Assembly (NCBI GenBank): GCA_963817615.1
Contig: CAWFPH010000003.1
Coordinates: forward strand, 1,488,001-1,552,000
Length of the DNA stretch: 64,000 bases
Direction: 5' to 3'
From: FEN-1219 sp963817615
GTDB taxonomy: Bacteria > Pseudomonadota > Gammaproteobacteria > Steroidobacterales > Rariloculaceae
The stretch's first letter is position 1. Each line of letters starts with the position of its first letter. The position numbers and the translations under genes were made by a program. This document shows positions 27,334 to 35,041 of this stretch, one piece after another. A model generated the notes under the pieces. The model saw only the letters and a program-made list of their open reading frames with translations, was not told the DNA's origin and searched no databases.

Positions 27334-28710
27334 CTATTCCTTGCTCACGAGCGGGTTCGGCGAATCGTGTCCCTTGAGACCGATCGGCAGCTTCTCGAGG
27401 TATTCGTTCGGCTTGCGGCCGTCGTACGCGATGCCGTCGATGAACTCGGTCTGAGGCTCGCGGTAGCCGTCGCTGCTCCACGGGAAGTCCTCCGGCTTCG
27501 CATGCCCGTCCTCGACGAGCAGCCTCGCGGCCTTCAGGTAGATGTCGGGTCGATACACCGAGCGCGCGGTCGCGTCGTACCAGCTATCCGGCTCGTAGTC
27601 GGCGATCTGGCCCCAGCGGCGCATCTGCGTGAGGTACCACACCGCGTCGGAGTAGTACGGGTAGGTTGCGAAGTGGCGGAAGAACACGTTGAAGTCGGGC
27701 ACCGCGCGCTTGTCGCCGTGCTCGTACTCGAACGTGCCGGTCATCGACGCCGCGATCACGCTCGCATCGGCGCCCACGTATTCCGGTTTCGCGAGCATCT
27801 TCACAGCGGCCGTTCGATTCGCATTGTCGTGCGCGTCGAGCCAAATCGCGGCGCGCAGCAGCGCCTTGATCAGCGCGAGGTGGGTGTTCGGATTCGCATC
27901 GGCCCAGGCCTGCGTGACGCCGAACACCTTCTCCGGGTTGTTCTTCCAGATCTCGTAGTCCGTGATCACGGGCACGCCGACGCCCTTCGCCACGGCCTGC
28001 TGATTCCACGGCTCGCCGACGCAGTAACCGTAGATCGTGCCGGCCTCGAGCGTCGCCGGCATCTGCGGCGGCGGAGTGACGGACAACAGCACGTCGGCCC
28101 CAATTTGACCGGTCACGTCGGTTTTCGAGTAGTAGCCGGGATTGATGCCGCCCGCCGCGAGCCAGTAGCGCAGCTCGTAGTTGTGCGTCGACACCGGGAA
28201 GACCATGCCCATGTTGAACGGCTTGCCGGCCGCGCGATACGACTCGACGACCGGCTTGAGCGCGGCTGCACTGATCGGATGCTTGGGCTTGCCGTCGGCG
28301 CCGGTCGGCACGTGCGCGCGCATCGCCTTCCACACGTCGTTGCTGACCGTGATGCCGTTGCCGTTCAGATCCATCGAGAATGCGGTAATCACGTGCGCGT
28401 TCGTGCCAATGCCGATCGTCGCGCCGAGCGGCTGGCCCGCGAGCATGTGCGCGCCGTCGAGCTCGCCCGTGATCACGCGGTCGAGCAGGACCTTCCAATT
28501 CGCCTGCGGCTCGAGCGTGACGAACAGGCCCTCGTCCTCGAAATAGCCGAGCTCGTAGGCAACCGCGAGCGGCGCCATGTCCGTGAGCTTGATGAAGCCG
28601 ATCTTGAGCTCGTCCTTCTCGAGCTCGAGCGGTGCGGCGGATGTCGCGTTCGCCGTGGCTAACGCGGCCGCCGCAACCCACGCGAGAAGCCAACGTGTCG
28701 ATCTCTCCAT
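27334..28710 (-). CDS. nrtA: Nitrate/nitrite-binding periplasmic protein
   Basis: 458 residues with a Sec-type signal (RWLLAWVAAAALATANATSAA, roughly residues 6-26) and the NrtA fold: LKIGFIKLTDMAPLAVAYELG, GELDGAHMLAGQPLGATIG, MGMVFPVSTHNYELRYWL, YGYCVGEPWNQQAV. The last two segments line the nitrate site in known NrtA structures. Two in-frame ATGs lie at 28719 and 28710; AAGGA is eight bases from the second, so 28710 is chosen. It is the first gene after the sigma-54/terminator leader and gives the substrate specificity of the nitrate transporter. Confidence 0.94.
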   Translation of the reverse strand: MERSTRWLLAWVAAAALATANATSAAPLELEKDELKIGFIKLTDMAPLAVAYELGYFEDEGLFVTLEPQANWKVLLDRVITGELDGAHMLAGQPLGATIGIGTNAHVITAFSMDLNGNGITVSNDVWKAMRAHVPTGADGKPKHPISAAALKPVVESYRAAGKPFNMGMVFPVSTHNYELRYWLAAGGINPGYYSKTDVTGQIGADVLLSVTPPPQMPATLEAGTIYGYCVGEPWNQQAVAKGVGVPVITDYEIWKNNPEKVFGVTQAWADANPNTHLALIKALLRAAIWLDAHDNANRTAAVKMLAKPEYVGADASVIAASMTGTFEYEHGDKRAVPDFNVFFRHFATYPYYSDAVWYLTQMRRWGQIADYEPDSWYDATARSVYRPDIYLKAARLLVEDGHAKPEDFPWSSDGYREPQTEFIDGIAYDGRKPNEYLEKLPIGLKGHDSPNPLVSKE

Positions 28711-28740
28711 CGAGGCCATCCTTGTGTTTGCAGACCGTCA

Positions 28741-28796
28741 AACGAAAACGCCGCTGAACCGCGCTTCGCACTCGGCGAAGCGGTTTCAGCGGCGTT
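28741..28796 (-). terminator. Intrinsic terminator in the nrtA leader
   Basis: On the minus strand AACGCCGCTGAAACC pairs with GGTTCAGCGGCGTT, with an inner stem GCTTCGC/GCGAAGC around a five-base loop and then TTTTCGTTT. It lies within the untranslated leader, about 30 bp before nrtA. Its 5' arm is the same sequence that forms the second hexaloop hairpin (28786-28801), so the two structures exclude each other. This is the attenuator expected for a NasT-controlled operon. Confidence 0.88.
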
Positions 28797-28819
28797 GCTG
28801 AGGGCCCGACGTTGGACCC
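28786..28819 (-). promoter_or_regulatory. Tandem hexaloop (ANTAR-type) RNA target of NasT
   Basis: Read on the minus strand, hairpin P1 is GGGTCC-AACGTC-GGGCCC (28819-28802) and hairpin P2 is TCAGC-AACGCC-GCTGA (28801-28786). Both have six-base loops with A at loop position 1 and G at position 4, the pattern recognised by ANTAR-domain antiterminators. They abut directly. P2 shares its 3' half with the terminator stem, so protein binding would block termination. NasT, encoded upstream, carries the ANTAR domain. The structure is read by eye; a covariance search would test it. Confidence 0.85.
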
Positions 28820-28871
28820 ATGCGCGTTGCGCTCGTCGATTGAACGGCACGCGCGTAGTCGGAGCCGCTAA

Positions 28872-28887
28872 TACAAGAGCCGTGCCA
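28872..28887 (-). promoter_or_regulatory. Sigma-54 promoter for nrtA
   Basis: Minus-strand TGGCACGGCTCTTGTA matches the -24/-12 consensus TGGCACG-N4-TTGCA with one mismatch (TTGTA). Predicted start of transcription is near 28862, giving a leader of about 150 bases that includes the hexaloop pair and the terminator. Sigma-54 with NtrC is the standard nitrogen-limitation control of such operons; a convincing NtrC palindrome upstream was not found. Confidence 0.75.
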
Positions 28888-29039
28888 CACGCTCGCGCCG
28901 TAAGCGATTGCCGCGTTAACTTGCTGCCCCGCGTGGAAAATTCGGCGCTCGGTGCCAATGACAGCGCGCGTGGCGCGCGCCTGAATTTGCCCTACGATGG
29001 ATCAGCGGCGCTGCTCGCGCGCTGCGAAGCGGTGCACGT

Positions 29040-30200
29040 TCAGTCGACAGAGGCCGTCTCGACGTGTGGCGTCGCGATCGGAAACTGCGCGAGATAGGCG
29101 CGAACGTCGTACGGGTCGAGCTCGACGCCGTCGAACGGCACTGGCGCACTCGCGGACGTCGCGTCAGGCGCGACGAAGCGACGATACAAGTCCGCACGAA
29201 ATACGCGCTGGGCCACCGTCTGGCGCTCCGCGCTCGGCGCGAGCTGGCCCCAGCGCAGCATCTGTGCGTACAGCCACAACGCCTCGGCCGCGCTCGGCAC
29301 GTTCGCGCCGTGGCGGTGGAAGTACACGAAGTCGGGATCGTGCATCGTGCGGCCTGCGCCGAGCCGCAATCGGCCGGCCAGCGCGGCCGCGATCGGTTCC
29401 TCACGTGCACCGAGATACGCGGGTCGCGCGAGAAGCGTCGCGAGCGCCGCATGATGCGCCGGATCGTCGGCCCACGCCGCCGCCGCCGCGAGTGCCCGCA
29501 GCAGCGCACCGAGGCGCTCCGGCTCGCGCTCGAGCGGCGCGCGTACCGCGAGGACTTTCTCGAGACCGCGCGGCAGCAGCTGCGACTTGGTCGCGACGAT
29601 CCGGCCGAGATCCGCGGCAACGGCAAGGCTGTTCCACGGCTCGCCGACGCAAAAGCCGTCGACGTGCCCTGCGCGCAGGCTCTCCACCATGCGCGGCGGG
29701 GGAATGGCGACGAGCCGCAGATCGCGATCCGGATTGAGGCCGGCCGACGCGAGCCAATAACGCAGCTCGAAGTTGTGCGTCGAGAACGGAAACACCATTC
29801 CCAACGTCGGCGGCGCGTCCCGGCCACGCACGGCCGCGGCGAGGGCCTGCGCCGCCGCGGCCGGTGTCGCGAGCTCGGCCCCATCCGCCGCTTCGGTCAT
29901 CTCGTCGTACAGTTGCTTCGACACCGTGATCGCATTGCCGCCGCGGCCGAGCACGAACGGCACGAAGCATTCGGTCTGTAACGGACCGACACCGAGCGTC
30001 GCGGCGATCGGCAGCGGCGCCAGCGCGTGCGCGCAGTCCACGTGACCGAGCGAGAGATGGTCGCGCAGGCTCGCCCACGACGGCTCCTTCACAAGCTCGA
30101 GATCGAAACCCTCGGCCGCGGCGAAGCCGATCTCGCGTGCAACGGCAAGCACCGCGCAATCGACGAGCGGTACGAACGCCGCGATGATCGGCTCGGTCAT
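29040..30200 (-). CDS. nasS: Nitrate/nitrite sensor of the NasS type
   Basis: 386 residues, homologous to NrtA along its length (VDCAHALAPLPIAATLG, LGMVFPFSTHNFELRYWLASAG, VDGFCVGEPWNSLAVAA) but without a signal peptide, so it stays in the cytoplasm. This is the mark of NasS, which holds NasT inactive and releases it when nitrate or nitrite binds. Its start overlaps the nasT stop (ATGA). About 330 bp with a new promoter and leader separate it from nrtA, so sensor genes and structural genes can be expressed separately. Confidence 0.9.
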   Translation of the reverse strand: MTEPIIAAFVPLVDCAVLAVAREIGFAAAEGFDLELVKEPSWASLRDHLSLGHVDCAHALAPLPIAATLGVGPLQTECFVPFVLGRGGNAITVSKQLYDEMTEAADGAELATPAAAAQALAAAVRGRDAPPTLGMVFPFSTHNFELRYWLASAGLNPDRDLRLVAIPPPRMVESLRAGHVDGFCVGEPWNSLAVAADLGRIVATKSQLLPRGLEKVLAVRAPLEREPERLGALLRALAAAAAWADDPAHHAALATLLARPAYLGAREEPIAAALAGRLRLGAGRTMHDPDFVYFHRHGANVPSAAEALWLYAQMLRWGQLAPSAERQTVAQRVFRADLYRRFVAPDATSASAPVPFDGVELDPYDVRAYLAQFPIATPHVETASVD

Positions 30201-30823
30201 TCTCTGTCCTCGGAGTCGAGCAACGCGGCCGCAGAGACGAGTGAGCGCGCGAGATCCGCGATCTTGCGGTTCTGATTCATCGCCGTGCGGCGCAGCAGCA
30301 CGTACGCGTCGTCCTCCGTGAGCTTGCGCTGTTTCATCAGGATCGATTTCGCCTGATCGATGATCTTGCGGTCCTCGAGCGCGGACTTCGCGTCCCGGAG
30401 CTCGGTTTGCAGTCGGTCGAACGCATGGAAGCGGCTGATCGTGACGTCGAGGATCGGCTTGACGCGCTCTTTGCGCAGACCATCGACGATGTATGCGGAG
30501 ACGCCCGCGTCGATTGCGGCCTGCACCGTCGCGCTATCCGATTTATCGACGAACATCGCGATCGGCCTGCGCGCCAGCCGCGAAACCTGAAACATCTGCT
30601 CGAGCGTGTCGCGGCTCGGATTCTCGAGGTCGATCAGGATCACGTCGGGGTCGATCGCGGCGATGCGCGCAAGCAGCTTGTCGGTGTCGCGAATGTGATG
30701 AATCGCGAGATCGGCCTCTCCGCCCGGCCCCGCGGCGCTCGCCTCGCGCAAACCGTCCTCGAGAATCGCGGCACGCACCGCATTCTCGTCGATGATCAAG
30801 ATTCTGAGCGGGCGCTGTGTCAT
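30197..30823 (-). CDS. nasT: ANTAR-domain transcription antiterminator
   Basis: 208 residues. An N-terminal receiver-like domain (RILIIDENAVRAAILEDGL, DVILIDLEN, PIAMFVDKSD) is followed by a coiled region and a C-terminal ANTAR domain: LEDRKIIDQAKSILMKQRKLTEDDAYVLLRR (key residues A..I.M). NasT proteins bind paired hexaloop hairpins in leader RNA and stop terminator formation. A matching target lies at 28786-28819. NasS, coupled to it, is the expected antagonist. The receiver shows Asp at the ILIDLEN position, yet control in this family is by NasS rather than phosphorylation. Confidence 0.93.
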   Translation of the reverse strand: MTQRPLRILIIDENAVRAAILEDGLREASAAGPGGEADLAIHHIRDTDKLLARIAAIDPDVILIDLENPSRDTLEQMFQVSRLARRPIAMFVDKSDSATVQAAIDAGVSAYIVDGLRKERVKPILDVTISRFHAFDRLQTELRDAKSALEDRKIIDQAKSILMKQRKLTEDDAYVLLRRTAMNQNRKIADLARSLVSAAALLDSEDRE

Positions 30824-31029
30824 ATCCGAGCGCGTAAACGCTCGGGCGCGGCCTGCAAGAACTGTGCTCGGGGTCAGCGAGCCGCGCGAGTCTGCGACAG
30901 CGCATCGGCCGACTCACGCACCTTGCACCAGAAGAGGACTTGCACGAACGCCGTCTGCCCTGGAATCGAGCGCGAACCAAGGCGGTCAGAGGATAGACCG
31001 CTTCCGGTCGCGAGGCCTCGCCGCCATGT

Positions 31030-31101
31030 GCTCAACCGGCGTCACGGAACGCACTGACCCCTCTGCCCGTCGCCGTGGCGTGCCCGACCGGCCGTCAGCC
31101 G
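31030..31101 (-). repeat. Possible degenerate attC-like element after the GNAT gene
   Basis: Minus-strand GGCTGAC (containing the GNAT stop) and GTTGAGC lie 65 bases apart; the second fits the GTTRRRY core. The intervening sequence has only imperfect self-complementarity (CGTCACGG versus CCGTGGCG). It would end the cassette cluster on this side, but the evidence is weak. Confidence 0.3.
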
Positions 31102-31685
31102 GCACCACGCGACTTCCAATCCTCGACGGTCAGTGCCCACCGCTCGTGATCTCTCCAACGGCCACCCACTTTCAGGTACTTCGGCGAGTAACCCTCGCGC
31201 CTGAACCCGAGACCCCGGACGAGCGCTATCGAGCGAGCATTTTCGGCTTGAATGTTGGCTTCGAGGCGATGCAGCCGATACTTACCAAACGCCAGGCCGA
31301 TCACCTTGGCGAGTCCCGCTCGCATGTACCCGCACCCGTCGTTTGGCACGAGCGCGTAGTAACCGAGGTACGCCGAGCAAAACGACCCTCGCACGATCTC
31401 GCTGACATTGACCACACCTGCGAGCTCGCCTGCCGCGGTGCATAGCAAATACGAAAAGCGCGACTTGTCCTTTGCCCGGTCTACGAACGCCTTGTACTGC
31501 GAACGCGTCGCCGGTGGATAGGTCCACGGGCGGTGCAGCTGGCGACTCCGCGAAACGGCCCTTACGAAAGCCTCCGCCCGGAGCATCGACGGTTTCTCCA
31601 GCCGAACACGAGCAGCTAATCCCGGCTGTGTGATTCGGCCGTTCGTCGCGGTGCGCGGCAATCGCTTGTGGGGCGACCCGCTCAT
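31095..31685 (-). CDS. RimJ-like GNAT acetyltransferase (cassette gene)
   Basis: 196 residues of the RimJ/RimL subgroup: VRAVSRSRQLHRPWTYPPAT, ELAGVVNVSEIVRGSFCSAYLGYYAL, GYMRAGLAKVIGLAFGKYRLHRLEANIQAENARSIALVRGLGF (given in parts), YSPKYLKVGGRWRDHERWAL. The usual R/Q-x-x-G-x-G loop reads NDGCGYMRAGL, slightly altered as in other RimJ-like proteins. Its ATG overlaps the stop of a 44-residue ORF (ATGA). GNAT genes of this kind are common integron cassette cargo. Confidence 0.85.
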   Translation of the reverse strand: MSGSPHKRLPRTATNGRITQPGLAARVRLEKPSMLRAEAFVRAVSRSRQLHRPWTYPPATRSQYKAFVDRAKDKSRFSYLLCTAAGELAGVVNVSEIVRGSFCSAYLGYYALVPNDGCGYMRAGLAKVIGLAFGKYRLHRLEANIQAENARSIALVRGLGFRREGYSPKYLKVGGRWRDHERWALTVEDWKSRGAG

Positions 31686-31816
31686 GGCCCGTAAGTATCG
31701 AGAAACTTCCCCACGACGTTTCCTTCCTCGGACCCGTCCGGTTTGGAAATCAGCCAGTCGAGCAGTTCGTCTTCATTGAATGAATATTCCTGCTGCCTGC
31801 GCTGGGTAGGCGTCAC
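31682..31816 (-). CDS. 44-residue ORF coupled to both neighbours
   Basis: Starts with a GTG that overlaps the stop of the NTF2-like gene (GTGA) and stops in an ATGA overlap with the GNAT start. The product is acidic and amphipathic, with SFNEDELLDWLISKPDG and VVGKFLDTYGP. No family is recognised, but the tight overlaps at both ends and protein-like composition argue it is translated. It is too short for most gene callers and otherwise leaves an unexplained 130-bp gap. Confidence 0.55.
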   Translation of the reverse strand: MTPTQRRQQEYSFNEDELLDWLISKPDGSEEGNVVGKFLDTYGP

Positions 31817-32190
31817 TCCACGATCTTCCAGTACGAGTCCTTTCGCACCACCTTGCCATCGCGAAATTCATAGTGATCGCAACCGCGTACCTTAACGGCT
31901 TCTCCCGAGCTCCGCGTCCCGGTCACAAGCCACTCGGAAACGCCCATCGTCTCGGTAGCAAAGTGCCGCACGTCCCCATAGTGGACATCCGGCAACATAT
32001 CGAAGCGCGTTTGCAATCCCTTTCGAACCGCTGTCTTCCCCACGTAGCGTGTTCCCCACGGGTCGGGTCCCCGCGGCATGTCCAGACAGCAATCGTCGGC
32101 GAAGAACTCCATGATCCTGTCGAGGTCGTGATCGTTGAAGGCGGCAGCCAAGCTTTCGAGGATGCGCAGATTCTCGGATACCACAGACAT
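31813..32190 (-). CDS. SnoaL/NTF2-like protein (cassette gene)
   Basis: 125 residues with an NTF2-like cone fold: ILESLAAAFNDHDLDRIMEFFADDC at the N-terminus, GKTAVRKGLQTRF, EWLVTGTRSSGEAVKVRGCDHYEFRDGKVVRKDSYWKI at the end (given as landmarks). SnoaL-like proteins include cyclases, isomerases and binding proteins, so the role cannot be fixed. The ATG lies two bases after a TCCTAAC/GTTAGGA attC core site, exactly where a cassette gene is expected to begin. Confidence 0.82.
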   Translation of the reverse strand: MSVVSENLRILESLAAAFNDHDLDRIMEFFADDCCLDMPRGPDPWGTRYVGKTAVRKGLQTRFDMLPDVHYGDVRHFATETMGVSEWLVTGTRSSGEAVKVRGCDHYEFRDGKVVRKDSYWKIVE

Positions 32191-32191
32191 C

Positions 32192-32317
32192 TCCTAACGC
32201 CGCAGTTCGGCGGCCGCGCGCCGCCGTATCTTGCACGGCGCAAGTGCATGATGAAATGGCGCGCTCGCGACGTCGCGGCGATGCCGTTCAAGGGTCCGCT
32301 GCAGCGGCTCGTTCGAC
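32192..32317 (-). repeat. attC-like site (cassette recombination site)
   Basis: Minus strand runs from GTCGAAC (32317) to GTTAGGA (32192), 126 bases, with the internal run GAGCCGCTGCAGCGGACC shared with the site at 34904-35018 and a loop segment AGCGCGCCATTTCATCATG. Inverted-repeat arms are imperfect, as in attC sites. It follows the secreted-protein gene and immediately precedes the NTF2-like gene, the standard cassette layout. Confidence 0.6.
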
Positions 32318-32379
32318 GGTTGGCACACGGCTATGGGAAGCATGCGCGACACGCGCAACCCAGGGCGACGCGTAGACCG

Positions 32380-33285
32380 TCAATCATTGCCCACTCTCCG
32401 AAAGAGTGCGCGTTCCGGGAATAGCGGCCGAGGCGGTTGACGCCGACGCTCCGCTTCGTTTGGCATGTCTTGGAGAATTCGTTCAAGCGTCGCCTCATCG
32501 ATTTTGGCACCTGCGCTCTCTTTTAGGATCTCGCGCAGTTGCTGATCCGTCGGGGTTCCCACCTCTCGAGCGACGTTTTCGCAAAACACGTCGCAACCGG
32601 CGTCCGCCTCAACCAGAAGTCCGCACGGCGCGAGCTCCATCGCGATCCTTGCCGTGCCGGCAAAATCGTCGGTGAGCTCCAGAGAGTACCGCGAGTCATC
32701 GCGGTCGATGATGGCATACGCACGCTCGATTCTCGCGACCCCGTAGAAATCGAAATCGATGGTCTTGTCGCTGAGCGTCATCGTCCAGCCCCCGTCGGTG
32801 GGATAAAACCCAGCAGACCCAGGAAGTGCGAAGAAACGCCACGTGCCCACGATTTCTCGGGGAATCGCGCCATCGCAGCCAGACACTTCGATCGGCCACC
32901 GCTTTGGAGGACAGCGCTTCAAATCGGGGAACCAAAATGAGCACGACTCGATCATCGCTCGTGTCGATTCGTCGAAGTAGTACGCGGGCCCGTCGTTCGG
33001 TGTGCAATCGACTTGGATCACGCCACCTCTGGACGCCGGCGGTAGGCACCCGTCTCCACGGGCAATGGAGATCAGCTCACCATTGGGCAGCTCGATCGCA
33101 GGGCGATCGCTTGGACCGGTAAGCCGAGAATGCCGCAGCTGATCCGCAAGCTCCCGTTGCATGCGCTCCATTTCGACCCGAGCTGGAGCCGGAGTTTCCT
33201 GCGCATTCGAACTCGCACCGACGCTAAAAACGATACCCAAGCAAAGGTATCTGAATGCATTCCATCGATATGAGTTGGCGGACAA
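32380..33285 (-). CDS. Secreted hypothetical protein (cassette gene)
   Basis: About 301 residues from a TTG that places a signal peptide (WNAFRYLCLGIVFSVGASSNAQ) at the N-terminus. The mature part has an initial charged helix (RVEMERMQRELADQLRHSR), many Cys residues (GDGCLPPAS, DCTPND, SCSFWFPDLKRCPP, GCDGAIP) and a beta-rich middle (GTWRFFALPG, WTMTLSDKTIDFDFYG), then a C-terminal helical stretch. No family recognised. The frame stays open to 33468, where an ATG overlaps the stop of the GFA gene, but those 61 extra residues look non-coding. Start uncertain. Confidence 0.6.
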   Translation of the reverse strand: MSANSYRWNAFRYLCLGIVFSVGASSNAQETPAPARVEMERMQRELADQLRHSRLTGPSDRPAIELPNGELISIARGDGCLPPASRGGVIQVDCTPNDGPAYYFDESTRAMIESCSFWFPDLKRCPPKRWPIEVSGCDGAIPREIVGTWRFFALPGSAGFYPTDGGWTMTLSDKTIDFDFYGVARIERAYAIIDRDDSRYSLELTDDFAGTARIAMELAPCGLLVEADAGCDVFCENVAREVGTPTDQQLREILKESAGAKIDEATLERILQDMPNEAERRRQPPRPLFPERALFRRVGND

Positions 33286-33464
33286 CAGGGATCTCGCTGC
33301 GGCTGAGGCACAAGGTCCGCGACAGGGGTGCGGGGTAGGCCGGTTGGGCCGCCGCATACAGAGCGGCCACATCGTCGAATGACTTGCGACAGCGGATGGC
33401 GCGGTGATGAACGTGCGACTCGGGTACGGTGCTCTCCTTGTCGCGCGACGGTCACCGTTGCTTC

Positions 33465-33827
33465 TCATGACATCGCTGCCCCGACGGTAGAACGCACTGG
33501 AATACCCGGGGGATCAAACTCTTCAAGGCAAAAGACGTTGACGCCGAAGTACTCGGGGGTAACGCGCTTGCGGTGAAAGGTATAGCCTCCGCACTTGCCG
33601 CAGAAGTGGTGCTTCGCTGTATGCGTGTGAAACTGGTAGGTACGTAGCACATCCGACCCCGACGGCAGGCGGAACGCCGTTTCGTGCACCTTCACCAACA
33701 GCGCGTTCTTCCTACGACGGATCGAGCAGTCGCACGTGGTCAACTCCGGAAAATCCGTGTCGATCTCGAAGCGAACTGAACCGCAGTGACAGGCGCCCCG
33801 GTGCGTCTCGATCGGCCGGGTTCCCAC
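33465..33827 (-). CDS. GFA-family zinc protein (cassette gene)
   Basis: 120 residues with the GFA fold: GACHCGSVRFEID near residue 12, then TTCDCSIRRRKNAL, and HFCGKCGGYTFH. The usual second motif is CxCSxCRR; here the last Cys is Arg (CSIRRRK), so one zinc ligand appears missing. Start is a GTG with AAGGAGG seven bases upstream. GFA proteins are named after a glutathione-dependent formaldehyde-activating enzyme, though most have no proven activity. A second GFA gene lies at 35547. Confidence 0.82.
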   Translation of the reverse strand: MGTRPIETHRGACHCGSVRFEIDTDFPELTTCDCSIRRRKNALLVKVHETAFRLPSGSDVLRTYQFHTHTAKHHFCGKCGGYTFHRKRVTPEYFGVNVFCLEEFDPPGIPVRSTVGAAMS

Positions 33828-33843
33828 GCAGCGCCTCCTTACT

Positions 33844-33879
33844 GCCGTTCGAACCTGCCGCTGCAACGGCTTGTCAGGC
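33844..33879 (-). repeat. Truncated attC-like half site
   Basis: Minus strand GCCTGAC, then AAGCCGTTGCAGCGG, matches the left half of the attC-like sites at 34904-35018 (GCCTAACTAGCAATTGCAGCGG) and 32192-32317 with the same 14-base spacing to TGCAGCG. The stop codon of the NADAR gene lies inside GCCTGAC. The right half is missing, so this copy should be inactive. Confidence 0.55.
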
Positions 33880-34443
33880 TATTCGCGCATCGGTCTGAGC
33901 GAGATGCGTACGGGCTTCCATGAGCGTGAAGCCCAACAGATTGAGACCCGTCCACAGAAAGGGATCCTCGGACCGCGCGTCGCCCGCTGCGCAACCAATG
34001 CCCCAGATCTCGTCGACCGGGCTCGCTTCCGCCAATATGCGGTCCCCCGTGTGCAGAAGATATTCTCGAAGACGCGGGTGCTGCTGAAACTTGGCGATAG
34101 TGCCTCTCAGAACGACATCGATACGGTGCTCCTGCCAAATCTCTGTGCTGAATCCGCGCACATTACGGCCGAGTTGCTTCGCGATCCCCGGGCTTTCGTC
34201 GGCGAGTATTCTCTCCCCGATGGCATCGTCATCGAATAGCTGCGCCTTTCTCCACATCATGTAGTGCTCAGCGGTCGGAAACCGCATTCCGTCAATTTCC
34301 ATCGGCGCGAAGTACCATTGGCTCAGGCACTCGCTACCCAGCGCTGTCCCTGCCGGATTTGGCTCCAGAAAAAACACGAATTCGGGTCGCCATCCGGCGC
34401 GAACTCGCTGACGCAGGTCACCGATATGTCGAGGATGACTCAT
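33874..34443 (-). CDS. NADAR/YbiA-family protein (cassette gene)
   Basis: 189 residues. NADAR features: FVFFLEPNPAG, LSQWYFAPMEIDGMRFPTAEHYMMWRKAQLF, ADESPGIAKQLGRNVRGF, WIGCA-like segment DEIWGIGCAAGDARS and WTGLNLLGFTLMEAR. YbiA-type proteins cleave N-glycosidic bonds of damaged riboflavin intermediates or ADP-ribose derivatives. The ATG start lies in sequence identical to the loop of the attC-like site at 32192-32317 (CATGATGAAATGGCGCGCT on the plus strand). Context as cassette cargo is inference. Confidence 0.85.
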   Translation of the reverse strand: MSHPRHIGDLRQRVRAGWRPEFVFFLEPNPAGTALGSECLSQWYFAPMEIDGMRFPTAEHYMMWRKAQLFDDDAIGERILADESPGIAKQLGRNVRGFSTEIWQEHRIDVVLRGTIAKFQQHPRLREYLLHTGDRILAEASPVDEIWGIGCAAGDARSEDPFLWTGLNLLGFTLMEARTHLAQTDARIA

Positions 34444-34515
34444 GATGAAATGGCGCGCTTACGCCGCACCCGCGATGGCCGCGCGACGGTACGCTGCAAC
34501 GGCGCAAGCGCTGAG
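34441..34515 (-). repeat. Partial attC-like site with 19-bp exact repeat
   Basis: Plus-strand CATGATGAAATGGCGCGCT (34441-34459) is identical to 32247-32265. The rest (GCCGTTGCAGCG on the minus strand) resembles the left half of the complete sites. The right half is absent and the NADAR ATG begins at the loop, suggesting deletion or fusion during cassette exchange. Confidence 0.5.
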
Positions 34516-34522
34516 CCATGGA

Positions 34523-34885
34523 TCATCGCGGCTCCATGAGCTCGATGCGATTGCCAAACGGATCGGCGACGTACACACGAAAGAACCCGTCCAGCGGGTC
34601 ATCGTCGATAACCTTGACGTCATGCTTCTTCAAACGCGTGACTAGCCCCGCCAGATCCACTACGAGAAGCGCGGGATGCGCTTTGCGTGCAGGCCGAAAG
34701 TGTGGATCGACGCCCAGATGAATCTTCAGCGCTCCGCTCTCGAACCACGCGCCCCCTCGCTTGGCGAGTTCGGGCGGCTTTGGCACTTCCGGAATTCCGA
34801 GAAGTCCTTGATAGAACTCACGCGCAGCCTCCTCCATCCCCCTGGGCATCGCGAGCTGCACGTGTTCGATCGCAACTATCGGCAT
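34523..34885 (-). CDS. VOC-superfamily (glyoxalase-like) protein (cassette gene)
   Basis: 120 residues with paired beta-alpha-beta-beta-beta modules: VAIEHVQLAMPRGMEEAAREFYQGLLGI, then HPALLVVDLAGLVTRLKKHDVKV and VYVADPFGNRIELMEP. His in IEHVQ and Glu in RIELME are the usual metal ligands of VOC enzymes or resistance proteins. The substrate is unknown. The ATG at 34885 fits the family start; the longer open frame enters the attC-like site upstream. VOC proteins are common cassette products. Confidence 0.85.
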   Translation of the reverse strand: MPIVAIEHVQLAMPRGMEEAAREFYQGLLGIPEVPKPPELAKRGGAWFESGALKIHLGVDPHFRPARKAHPALLVVDLAGLVTRLKKHDVKVIDDDPLDGFFRVYVADPFGNRIELMEPR

Positions 34886-34903
34886 CGAGTCGTCACCCAA
34901 AGC

Positions 34904-35018
34904 GCGTAACGCACCGCGCGCTGCGCTACCCAGCGCGGCGCAAGGTACATAGTGAAGTGACGTACTTGCGCCGCGCGCGCGCCGGTTCGTCCCGGTCCGC
35001 TGCAATTGCTAGTTAGGC
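34904..35018 (-). repeat. attC-like site (cassette recombination site)
   Basis: Minus strand begins GCCTAAC (35018, a perfect RYYYAAC) and ends GTTACGC (34910-34904). Inside, GGCGCAAGTACGTC and GTACCTTGCGCC form a near-perfect inverted repeat, with bulges, around a short loop. Length 115 bases. It follows the broken HNH gene and precedes the VOC gene, as expected for a cassette boundary. Confidence 0.65.
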
Positions 35019-35041
35019 GCTTGGCATACGGTATCAGTTGA

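Noticed and set aside
28890..29040. NtrC-like half sites (GGTGCAC near 29032, GGTGCC near 28950) upstream of the sigma-54 promoter
   Set aside because: No pair forms a convincing dyad with the right spacing; single half sites are expected by chance.
33286..33468. N-terminal extension of the secreted cassette protein from the ATG overlapping the GFA stop
   Set aside because: The extra 61 residues are Arg/Pro-rich and would bury the signal peptide; a TTG start is more consistent with export.
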